NCBI RefSeq assembly: GCF_000002995.4
Contig: NW_025062476.1
Location: 858,501-922,500, forward strand
Direction of reading: 5' to 3'
DNA length: 64,000 nucleotides
Source: Brugia malayi
Lineage: Eukaryota; Nematoda; Chromadorea; Rhabditida; Onchocercidae
The translations under genes and the position numbers were made by a program. Below are positions 13,168 through 24,522 of the stretch, in pieces (position 1 is the first letter of the stretch; the number at the start of each line of letters is the position of its first letter). The notes beneath the pieces were generated by a model. It was not told the origin of the DNA. It searched no databases and saw only the letters and a list, made by a program, of their open reading frames with translations.

Positions 13168-16100
13168 AGTTTTTCTCGTCGTAGTAACTTGCAAAAGTAT
13201 TTAACAACAGCGTTATTTTTTTCCAGCTATTATTACAGCACCAACTTTTACCTTATTTTGCACCTCTTTGCACCAATTATTATTTCTTGCCTTTATGTCG
13301 CTCAACGATTCACATCTAACCAACTGAATAGTTCCAACAAACTGAAATTGAATAGCTTTTCTAGATACATGGAGAGGAATAAGTGAAGTAAGAAGGAAAA
13401 GCGAATAAGAAATGATGAAACAAAACAAGTACACTGTATAAACATATTATGATTAAATGAGACTTCTTAGTTAAAGCATTTTAAAAGAAAACAAATGCTG
13501 ATTAAAGTTATTCAAAATCAGTGTGTACAACGAATGATTAAATCAAAGTTTAAGAATTGCGAGATCCCAACTATATCTCGCTTATGATCCTCTTCGTAAA
13601 TCAAAACAAAATTTCATACTCAAACTAATCTGCGCTAACATTTACTTTAACAGAAATAACTATGGCGTATTTCCTGAAAATCGATACACATTAATTCTAC
13701 CTGAGAATAAATATAAATCAAGGAGATAATTCTAAAATCTCAACTGTATTTCATTAAACGTTTACCAAAAATTAACCATGTAGCAAAAATAGAAGAATCA
13801 AGCTGTTTAAAATGAATGATTATCTACAACTGATCATTCTTACACAATAAAGTAGCGATCCATTTTATTATTGCTCAAACAAATTTCCAGATTACAAGTA
13901 TAGGGATGGAATGAGAAAAAAAACAAAAAAAAAAACGTACTATTACTTCCACAGTTCTCCTGTTCGAAATTATCGGATATTCGATAGAGATATACCATAC
14001 AAAAAGAGCTTAAAACGTTAATTAAGTAAGGTTGTTCCGAATATTTCCTCATGGACTAATTCCAAACTAGCAGTAGATTCAGCTGCAATTAGTAAAAGTT
14101 AACCGAATAATAGATGAACAAAGTTAGGAGCAATTAGACTATTTTGAGTTATAAAAAAGTCCGTTTTAGCTCGTTTTCTAATCGGTTAATATAGAAAAGA
14201 AGTACAGAGAAAATCCTAAAAAAAACACCAATTTGAAAAATGAAGGTGTAAAACACTAGAACAGTTAATGGTATGTGCCAGTGAGACCAAAGAATATTTC
14301 TAAGATGAACAATTTTTGATATCAACCATTGATACCAACAGAAAAATGAAAAGAAAGGTAAATATTTCGGTTCGAGAAAAAATAATTAAGCAAGCTATCA
14401 AACATAAAAGATACTATCAAAATGTTAGCAAAAATAAACAAGTATATGATGATATATACATTCCGACTATTAAATTTTGAATCAACATCATCAACGGTGA
14501 AAAATACCTAGCTGAAAATGAATACGCGTGAGAATACCATTCAAAAATCACTTTCACCTTTGATATGCATGATTTCGTACGTTTGCTATCACAGAAATAT
14601 TTAATATACGACTTATGAAAATTATACTTTTCATTGATTTACGAGGTTAGCTGAGTCATACAACTCCCCTCTACCTTTTCCAGTATGGAGAAATATGTGT
14701 AAAGATTTCTAATGCTACAAGAGAATGCAAATACTATCGAACATTGAAAGATTAATAATGTCAGTATAATTGAAAATAATTGAAAAATATTCTGATATAG
14801 TCCTAAACATGAAGCTGGAAAGGTAGATAGATTTTTATAGTTATGAAATATCAATGAATATTATCAATGCTTCTCGAAAAATAACAGAGCACAGACATCG
14901 AAATATGTTGTCAACCTGAGTCGAATAGATAGATATAAACAACGAATCAGTGGCATCATCAAACACTCGAAACATGTTTCTCGGCCAATCAAAACGAATG
15001 AAATGATCACGTGATCTCTGTAAACAAAACGAATGTTTGAGCAATGCTTAAAAGATCACCGAAACAACTAGCAGCAATCTTTGCTCACATTCCTGCATAT
15101 TAGCAGAAATAAAACGAAGTTATGCTAAATTCATATATACGTGAACAGGAGTGAAAGTGGTGGATTTTGAATGATATTCTCAGCGTATATTTATACTGGA
15201 AAAAATGTACGAATGACTGATTACTCCAAAATCTTTTACCAAATTTATAATTATCTTTACTGCTTGTTCTAAATATTATCATTTATTTTCCGATAACCAC
15301 CTTTTGACAAAACTTCTATAATTAAGCTTCGCTAGTCAATGCATAAGTATGTCTTCTCAGTTGCTGCTAAAATGAAAGACATAAAAAGACCTAACGAAAC
15401 ATATGAAAAATAAGGCCGTACACAAACTATTCCAATGATAATGTCGTTTTCATCCAGGTGAACAATTTTATCTCACGAAATAACCGAAATGATTGCAAAT
15501 ATTTGTGACCATGTTGAAGATAAGTAAACTTCCCGATTAACATCTTTATACCACCGGTAATACCTAAATGTTGACAATTATAGTCATACTCAGGGATTGC
15601 CCAGCTATTTCTTGCAATTCTTTGGTTAATGCAGGCAACAACATACCGGACCCGATCAATTTTATCAGCTTCCTGTTCCCTCCGATTTTTCGGCATGATG
15701 CCGGTGATTTTGAATTGCCTGAAATAATTGCCTAACATTCAATACGCATTTCTTTTTTAATAGAAATCCTTAGGAGTATTTTCAGTAATGTGTCACAACA
15801 CTACAATAAAGTTCGAGTAGAACTTCTTGTTCTATTTTTATTTTTGCTTTCGTTTCCTTTTTTTTTCTGCTTTTACTTTTGCGATAACCATAGAAATCAG
15901 CTTCAAATTTCAATCAAATTGTCCTCAAATTCTTTTTCCTTCATTTCAATTATAACATGATATTTTTCAAATTATGTCAAAAGGTTCAGTTTTTCAATGA
16001 TATAGAGAAACAAAAAATGCACAAAAAATAGAATCAATTCATTAGAAAAATCGAATAATGAATCAAATTTGCAATTACCAATGAGTTAAATTGACGACTA

Positions 16101-16707
16101 CCACAATTTGCTCTTTACAATTATGCAAAAAAAAAAATCAATTTTTTATGCTCTATTTTAATTATTATCGATATCTCTAAATTTACATATTTTTCCTCAT
16201 ATTACCAATTACTTCTGACAATTTATTAGTTTTCCACTAATTTTATATTTCTCATAAATTCTTCAACTACTAATATTTGTAAAGCAGCACTATCACTAAA
16301 AATAATCATCTAATGAGTAAGATCCCAATTACCCCAGAAATAGGTGTTGCATTGTCGTTGCACGTATGTTACATCATTATCACATACAACAGACTGTGAA
16401 AATAATGGATCACATATTTCATTTTGATTGGCCAATTTTATATAAATGTGTTTAGTTAGTTACATAATTGTATATTTTAGCATGCTGGATATTATATAGG
16501 GAATATTAATTTCTGAATATTTTTTTAAGTCTGTAAAAATTATTTTTTAGTCATAGAATGATAAATTATACTAAGTAATTTTCTATTATTTCTTCAATAA
16601 TGTTAATTATAAGCTAAATGTGATAGCAGTGTAATGGATTTATTTCAATGCACAGTTGATCTTTCTTTTGTAGCATATCGACAGCATTGAGCAATAAAAT
16701 CATAAAC
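13168..16707. other. Divergent intergenic region
   Basis: Lies between the 5' ends of the carrier gene (-) and the RNF14-like gene (+), so it should contain both promoters. Apart from the open frame at 15427-15738 I see no coding segment. The other moderately long frames are AT-rich and lack splice context. No tRNA-like T-arm with flanking stems was found. Confidence 0.55.
15427..15738 (-). CDS. Isolated single-exon open frame, hypothetical protein
   Basis: Minus-strand frame of 103 codons. The first ATG with good context is at residue 15 (MPKNRREQEADKIDRVR...), giving 89 residues, and a TTATTTCAG acceptor lies about 20 bases upstream, compatible with spliced-leader addition. Local GC content is clearly higher than the flanks, as in the real exons of this window. 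The product is basic with no signal peptide, no obvious domain and no family I recognise. Caution: the plus strand also has a splice-bounded open stretch across about 15590-15700 (acceptor CAATTATAG, donor CCG|GTGATT), and real exons in this window produce long antisense frames. Strand and reality are therefore uncertain. Confidence 0.35.
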   Translation of the reverse strand: MLGNYFRQFKITGIMPKNRREQEADKIDRVRYVVACINQRIARNSWAIPEYDYNCQHLGITGGIKMLIGKFTYLQHGHKYLQSFRLFREIKLFTWMKTTLSLE

Positions 16708-19700
16708 ATGGCTGTTGTGGATGATACTGATCGCAAGGTTCTTTTTGAAATTTTCTCTCCTTGCATCGATTGGTACATCTGAAATAATAATTAATGTTTT
16801 TAGATTGTTGAGTTATTTTAGGATCAGCTGAATGAAATTCAAGCATTAGAAAGTATATATTCTGGAACACCAGAATGGTTCTCATACAGGATAGATAATG
16901 ATTCACAAATTAAAGGCTGCATAACTGTTGTCTTATCAAAAATAGATGATGGTATTGCTGTCCATGCAGGTTTGAACATATTTCTTTGAATGGCCAACTT
17001 ATTTTTGCTCTCATATAATGTATTTGATTGCATATTATAATTTCTTACGAAGTAATCGATAATGTTTAAATAATGTGTTATTTGACGTTAAATCTTGTAA
17101 TTTATTCCGATGGTATTTGCAGCGATTTTTTTTTCTTTTAGATGGGAAAATTATTCATGTTTATTATCTTCCACCTTTATTGCTATTTTTTACATTTCCT
17201 CAGGATTATCCTTCACATTCTATGCCTTTATTTTCCCTTCATGCAAGTTGGCTTGATTCAGCTACGGTATGTCCTTTATAACATTCTCTGATTGTAGATA
17301 TTTATTAATTTTGCTAACTTTTAATTATTATATAACTTTATTTATCTGGTCATGTTTTTTAATTGTTATTCAAGTTCTAAGGATTTATATCAAATGATTA
17401 CTCATAATTTTTTATCGGAATAAGTGCTGTCCATAGATTGACAAATTTCGGTTTTTAGAGACAACGGCTGAGAGAAATTCTGATTAATTCTTGGACCAAT
17501 TATCTTGGCATGCCTATTTTGTTTACATGGATTGAGTTGTTAAAGGAAGAAGCTATGCAGATTGTTTTATCTCAAAAGAATGTTGATTTAAATAAAATTG
17601 TTTTAGAGGAGGACGAAAATGAAGCAGTAAGCTTTTACTTTTGCTGTCATCCGTATCCTTCATCACTAATATGTTTTGTAAATGTATATTGGATAATTTT
17701 TATAATTTTCAGTTTGGAAAGGCATCTGCTGAACTTTTGAAAACATTTATTGAATTTAACGATCGGTCGATACAAAATGATTTCGAGAATGAGTGGTATG
17801 ATTGTGAGGTTGTCTCTTCGAATATTTTGATTATTGCAGGACATTTTTTAAAGGATCTGACTTATCATTATTGCTCTGGAAATATTCATGATGTTTTTTA
17901 GTTAGTAAAAATCATCTAGGAAGTACTGTGATAAATTTATCCAAAAATTTTCTCGCATTCTCCTCGTATTATCTTACATGCAAGAAAAAAAGAGAACTGA
18001 GGCATATTTATTTTCTAAACTCCAAATTAACATATGGTGTTAGCACATTCATTTTAAAAATAGATTAAAGGAGCTGAGACAAGAATTACATTCATCTGAA
18101 CTTAACATATTTATTTATTCGAATAGCAATTTTATTTTCAATTATTGCAATTACTAATTAAAACTGTAGTACATCAGCTATGCGTTTCAGGTGTGCTTCA
18201 GTTTGAAAAGTGGTAAGGAATGTATTAGATTTATGCCATGTGGTCATGTTTTTTGCATGGAGTGTACTTCAGACTACTACCGCCAAAAACTACACGATAA
18301 TTCGGTATATTATTGTTACTGCCTTTGCTTAATGCATTCAAGCTACGTTAAATTAAGTAGTTAAGCAGCAATATTGAGATACATATCTGGACTTATCATT
18401 GCTGTCAAACTTTTCGGCAGACTATCATAATTTCCATGAGCTAGAAGGTTAAACTCTTTTGCCAGAACTGTTTCCTCTGTTTCTTTTGCTAGAAAATATA
18501 AAAGATGTAATTAAAAATAAATATTGGTCAACGAAACCTCTACCATTTCTCTTTTTCCAGATTCAACAGTTACAGTGTCTAAGTAGTGGGTGCGACAGTT
18601 ATGCAACTCAAACACAAATTCGACAAGTGTTAACTGATAAAGAATTTGAAATTTATGAACAACGTTTACTGGAAGTGGCATTAGATTTGATGTCCGATGT
18701 AGTTATATGTCCGAGAATATCGTGCCAAGCTCCCGTTATTGTTGACGATGGTGAAAATTCTAGGTATACCATTGCTTATGAATTTTCAATTATGCTTGAT
18801 TTAAGCAGAGACATTTTTTACTCGTACTAACTGAAGTCGAAGTTGAGACACTTACTGAAGTTAAAATCTTTTTCCTCTAACTTGTTTTTGAACAATTTGA
18901 CTCTTAGTACTTAGGTAAGGAAATGATTTATTGAGTGAAAAAAAAATTTTTTTATTGAGTGAAACTAAGATATATTTAGTAGTATCATCATTTTTTATCG
19001 TTCTTGAGAGAGATACATTATTCGTATGCGATATTTTTCACCGTTGTAGAAGTTAATTTTAATTTTTTTTTTTTTAGCTTAGCAAGTTGCTCACTATGTC
19101 ACTATTCTTTTTGTATATTGTGCAAGAAATCATACCATGGTATAGAATTGTGCTCTTTAAGTGAAGGTAAACATTAAGTTGATTATTTTTCAAGCAATGT
19201 TAATCTTTCTTAGACATCATTTACTCTCATTTTACATCTATGTGTATTTGATTTTCAGAATCAAAGAGGAAGATACTTAGTCAAGTAGCAGTTGCGACGC
19301 CTGCTCAACTCGAAGAAATCTATAAAAGATTTGGTGGCAAAAAACAGGTTGAGCAATTGCTTCAAGTTTTGAAAAATGAAGAATGGATAAAGTGCAACAG
19401 TAAAGCTTGTCCTTCATGCCATGCCAAAATTGAAGTGATTATTTTTCCACAATCTTCTTTTTGAAATCATTAAAGGGATTAACATGCTACGACGCTTTCA
19501 TATATTTTTTTAGCTTGTATTAGCTTGTAGACGTTATAAGTAAGCGAGATTGACTAGAGAAAATTGAAATGTGTTGTTTTATATTTGTGGATGTATTTAG
19601 ATATCAAAAAATAAGCAACTAGACGATACAACTTCGTTACCTTGTCACATGATTAAATCCTCCAGTGGTACCAATACCGAATTATTCTCAATGATTTTGC

Positions 19701-20008
19701 TTACCTAATAATTTTTTTTTTCAGAAGAACAGTGGTTGCAATAAAATGACATGCATAAAATGTGGGCGTTCTTTTTGTTGGCTTTGCGGTATTGTATTAG
19801 ATAAGAAAGATCCGTACAGTCATTTCAATATATCTGGTCCAGGAAGCTGTTATAATCGTTTATTTGAAGGTATGATTTTAATATTTGTGTAGGAGAAAAA
19901 ATGGAACAACAGAATGCATAACAAATGCAAAATAATTTCTTATAAAGAGGCCTTTTTTCAGGTATTGAAGAAGAAGAAGATGATGATAGTGATGATGACG
20001 ATGAATGA
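16708..20008 (+). CDS. RNF14: RNF14-type RBR E3 ubiquitin ligase with RWD domain
   Basis: Eleven exons (16708-16737, 16822-16969, 17142-17266, 17459-17626, 17713-17808, 18191-18304, 18561-18763, 19078-19166, 19259-19434, 19725-19869, 19962-20008) encode 446 residues; human RNF14 has 474. Order: RWD domain (about 11-150, with LPPLLLFFTFPQDYP), RING1 starting DCEVC at 187-191 and its CGHVFC, an IBR region (SCSLCHYSFCILC), then RING2 with catalytic Cys388 in SGCNKMTC and the FCWLCG zinc pairs. The GPGSCYNRLF end and acidic EEEEDDD tail match RNF14. RBR ligases take ubiquitin from E2 onto the RING2 cysteine before passing it to substrate; RNF14 acts on stalled translation complexes and in transcription. 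A TTTTGTAG acceptor lies 35 bases before the ATG. All zinc ligands seen appear intact. Confidence 0.95.
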
Positions 20009-21273
20009 TTGCTTGCTTAGTGATATTGTTCAAGATAAATATTAAAGTGTTAGTTAATGAAATAATTTCTCGTTTGGATCTTGGAAATCCGTTAAACTCA
20101 TAAGCAAACAGTTATGTTCATCTTTCAATTAGTTTTGTTATAATTTGACGGTTCGGTTCCACTAATCTTTCTTTTATATTTGTCAATTTTAGAATTTTGT
20201 TTCTATATTATTACGTATTAAGTCTAAGTTTGTCTATACTGGTCGTACTTTAATATTTTATAGTTAGTAGCAGTTTCAAACGAGTTTGTTATTGTGCCTC
20301 TTGCTACTTCCGTAAGTTCTGTTGTATTTGGCTAATAATTTTTCTTATTTTTTTTTTTTTAAATCTTAGAATTCTTTGCAGTTCATCCTTGTCTAAATAG
20401 TTTTTTTTCTTTTGTTTTTAAGTTTTATTGAAAATTTATGCATGACAGGAAATTATTTTCAATTCGTCATTTTTGCTCTGATGTCTTAATAGATTAGTGG
20501 AACCAGAAACTGAAATAAAATAATATGAAATAAGCTGTCTCGTAACGATCTGACCTAGCAGTTGGAGATTACTTTAGTTATATAGTAACTTAATTATATA
20601 GCTCAAGGTTTTTATATAACTGCAAGTTATGCAAAAAAAAAAACGGAATTTGTCGTGTGACTGTGATGAAATAATTCAAATTTATGTTATAAATGTTGCC
20701 GGGTAATTTTATCTTTGTCTTATTATATTTGAAATAAATTGGGATAAAATAAATTTGAAATAATTTCTCGTACATTCTATTATATAATGGTTTTTCCCTT
20801 CCGATTTATGTTAAATTTGAATCTTATTTCATAATAAAACTCATAAAAAAAAAATATACCATTTTGGACTAACTAACGGATAAACTTGTTTAATTTAGCA
20901 ATTTGACATGTGATAAAAAGTACTGATTGGAACTATTAATAAACCGATAGTAATGATAAAGTGATTTTTGTGATTCGGGGAAGATGCCGTAGCAGTATTA
21001 GATAATTGTACCGTGACCTGTCCTCACGTCATACTGATGATATCGTTTAAATTATTTAAAATGAATTGTTACGATTGATCAACTTATAGATCTGCTTTCA
21101 GTCATCTATATATTTGATTCTGCTTCTTAAATGCCCGTTATTGGTACTACCGTTTACTGCATATGATATTAAGTTAATACTAATAACAATATGGAAAGTT
21201 TGTCTATTGGCATACATAAAGTATTGTTTAATATTATTTGTAATTATAGGATAAAATATCTGATGAAAATTCA
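20009..21273. other. Intergenic, RNF14-like 3' flank
   Basis: No coding signal. AATAAAATAATATG near 20515 is a possible poly(A) signal for the RNF14-like gene. An AATTATAG acceptor at 21242-21249 precedes the next gene. Confidence 0.5.
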
Positions 21274-21620
21274 ATGCCTTCGTTAAATTGGAAGCACTAT
21301 ACAGCTATATTTGCTTCTGTTTCTGGAATGCCGGTTTTCTGTTATTGGTACTATAGCTTACCGCATGTAGTAGATCGATTTGTTAGTTCATTGTTTTAGT
21401 TCTTATCCAAATGAATCAAATTTATCAAAAACGAAGAATAATTTATATATTTGGTATATTTCAGACTGAGAAATGGATGATAGAAGAACCGGAAAGAGAT
21501 AACCAAGAGTTTCATGCATTCATGAAAGAGCTATCAACAATGAAACAGCAAGCTGATCATGAAGAATTGATTAGGAAAGTTGCGATTGAGGAGGCACGAA
21601 GAAATACATTGCGCCAATGA
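21274..21620 (+). CDS. Small single-pass membrane protein, unknown
   Basis: Two exons, 21274-21381 and 21465-21620, joined at a GTTAGT donor and TTTCAG acceptor, give 87 residues. Residues about 8-26 (YTAIFASVSGMPVFCYWYY) form one membrane segment. The remaining C-terminal half is charged and helical (EEPERDNQEF..., IRKVAIEEARRNTLRQ), resembling in layout the tiny inner-membrane subunits or assembly factors of respiratory complexes, but I cannot match it to a named family. A donor at 21367 (CAT|GTAGTA) would also keep phase and drop five residues. The frame is open upstream to an acceptor at 21249, so the true start could lie earlier; the ATG at 21274 is the first in frame. Confidence 0.6.
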
Positions 21621-24522
21621 TTCAAGTTATTTTGTAATTTTATTTGCAGTAAATGGAATTAAATAGTTCATTACGAGTTATTCATAAATTAAATAATGAG
21701 AAATTGAAAATACTTTTTTGGCGTACAAAAATTATAGTATTACTTGCTTCATTTTATTTGTGAAAAAGGAAAAATACGTCAGAAGTTAATATTAGTCTTA
21801 AATACTACTAAAGTCACTACTACTGGTTAATTTATAGTTTTATGTTAGCTATGTAGGATTATGATATGTTAGTTATGTAGAAATCTGGAATTTTCACATA
21901 TTTTATTTTCGATGTTGTCAAATACAATTCCGTGCCATATACATTCAGACTTATTTTTGTTTTTTTTTTTTTCCTATAGTCATCCATTCATTTTATTATT
22001 TCTTTCATCGAAAAATAAAAAAAAGATGGTTTGATCTATAGGAATTGATTAAATGAACTCTTATCATCTTTTTCAATCATTTTATTTAATTTTATCATTA
22101 TAATTTGTATATGGCACTATTGGAATTAAACAGCACTCACATCCACAAATTTACTGTTGCTTTTTAAGAGATGCTTCATCGTTGAAAAAAATTTCCCTCT
22201 ATTCTTCTGGCACTACTTTTTTTTTTTGTGGATAATGAAATTACAGTTTATAGTAATATCAAATCTGTTTAAATAATCTATTTTGTAGTAATGAGAGAAA
22301 ACTAGATTAAAGTTATAAAAAAAAAAAAAAAAAATGAATGTTCCGACTTTAAAGCTTTTTAAAACTATTTAAGATTAGTATAGAAATAATAGAAAGATTG
22401 TAGAAATTGTTTACTGATCATAAGTTCTGTTTTAGCTAGCAAATAATTAGTAAATTTTATATTCATTGCTTTCTTCGATATTCTATTACATAGTTGTTTG
22501 TATTGCTAATGTTATTATTGACTATATATTTGCTATTTTAAATACTTTAAAATCTTTCATTATGTCATAAAGAGGATAAGGAAACCATTACTTAATATTA
22601 CTTAATTGATGATGGAAAGCTGTTAAACGAAAAAAAAAAAAAAAAAAAAAAAACGAAAATTATGAAGCAGTAAACAAATGGCTATGTTATTAAATTTATT
22701 AGTATCCTTAAAAATATTGTCAAAATATGCTTGTATATTTGTGAAATGAAAAAAGAAAAAGTAAAATGATTGAAAGGATATACCGAATAAAATCAATACA
22801 TCCATCATTTAGATATGATAGTAGAAACTATGGATTTATCTTAATTGATACTGGTATATTCTGTTCTCGAAATGCTTTTATCTAAATATCATTAATTCTA
22901 CAAATATTATGCTAAGATTATAATTAGCAAATTTTAAATAGTTGAGAAATATTTTGCTGAAATTGAAATTTTATATAAATCCCAACATCACAGAAGAAAG
23001 ATATTTTACTTCAATAAATATTAGAAAGTCATGAATATTTCTTGATATTTCATTAAATCTAAAACTTTAATAAATATTACTAAAATCAATCCTATTATCA
23101 AAAAAAGATTAACTAATTACTCTGAGTTATGATTGAAATATCTAAATTCTTTGTGCAAAATAATTCAAAATTAGATTGATTAATTAAAATGTTGAGTATA
23201 AAATCAGGAAAGAAATATGATCTTTTGATTATCTTAATTTTATATTCTATTTCATACTAATATAACTTTTCATAATGATCACCACTGATAATAACGGTGC
23301 ATATTGTATAAAAATAATTTGTTCAGTGATAAAAATTAATTTAATTATAAATATTTTCCTTTTCTTCTGATGAAACAAGCACTTACCATAATTATAATAG
23401 TAGATTCTTATTAAAAAAGCAACCATAATGTACCACAAATCATCTTTTTTTTTTTTTTTTTTTTCATCAATTCCCGTTTAATTTCATTTTCCACATTTGT
23501 AGTGCATGAATAAAATACACTAAAAAAAGATGAAAACGATGAATAAAACAAGAAATTATTGATTATTTGATAATAAATGTAGTAAAAAAAATCATAATAA
23601 ATTTTTTTTTTTTTTTTAAAATCATAATAAATTCAATAAAAAACAAAGACAATAAAAAAAAAATATTGATGACAAGAATATTTAGATAAGAAAAAAAAAA
23701 TAATTTCTATATAATTACCGATATTATCTATGAATACATCCAATCATAATATTATCTCATTTATATTTTAACCTTGTAATTTTTTAGAAAAATTTATTGG
23801 GATCAAAAGAAGAATGACAAGTAAGACATTTTCCAATTAACAAATTAAATTAATTAATTACCCGATAAATAGTTTTAGAAGAAAATTTAACACACCATTA
23901 TTATATTTATGTTAGGAAAAGGGAAATGAAGATGAGAAAATGAAAGATGCCAATCTGTGATCAAATTTTTTAACAAGTTGATCAAGCGCATTTGTATACA
24001 TGTGTATATATACATATGTGATTTTGTCAAATCTATTATCGCTTATATTTTGGTATTTAATTTCAGGTTTTAATCCAATAAAGTCGAAACATTTCAACCT
24101 TATCCATTATATCATTAGATGCTTGTCTTCTTTGGAATCTCCATATGTAGCTGATAGCAAAATATTTTATTAACACATATTGATACTTGTTACATATTAC
24201 ACTTACAGATATATCTAATGAGCAACAAATCAAATCAAGATTTCAACCAATAAAAAGTTCGACAAAAAACCTGACAGAACCTTTAAAAAAAAAAAAAAAA
24301 AAAGGCAAAATATGTTAGTATGCAGAGAGTAAGGCAAGAATGACATATTTCAAGAATTTTCAACGAAATTGTTGGAACTATTAGAAATATTATATGATTG
24401 CAGTTAAAGAGTAAAAAATATGAAAACAAATTTCACAAATGTAATTTATAAACATTAATTGTGATTTATAGACATTGGATTTTATTTTTGTTATATTATA
24501 TTTATGATAAAATAAGAAATAT
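21621..24522. other. Convergent intergenic region
   Basis: About 2.9 kb between the small membrane-protein gene and the FAD synthase stop. Very AT-rich with many A/T homopolymers (22318-22334, 22629-22653, 23446-23464, 24283-24303). Open frames here are low-complexity or Tyr/Phe/Ile/Lys-rich chance frames. I see no gene. Confidence 0.6.

Noticed and set aside
15810..15825. GTTCGAGTAGAAC resembling a tRNA T-arm
   Set aside because: No matching acceptor, D or anticodon arms at tRNA spacing.
18459..18830. Plus-strand 123-codon frame taken as one exon
   Set aside because: Only 18561-18763 is exon; the ends read through introns of the RNF14-like gene. Flanking splice sites and RBR homology define the exon.
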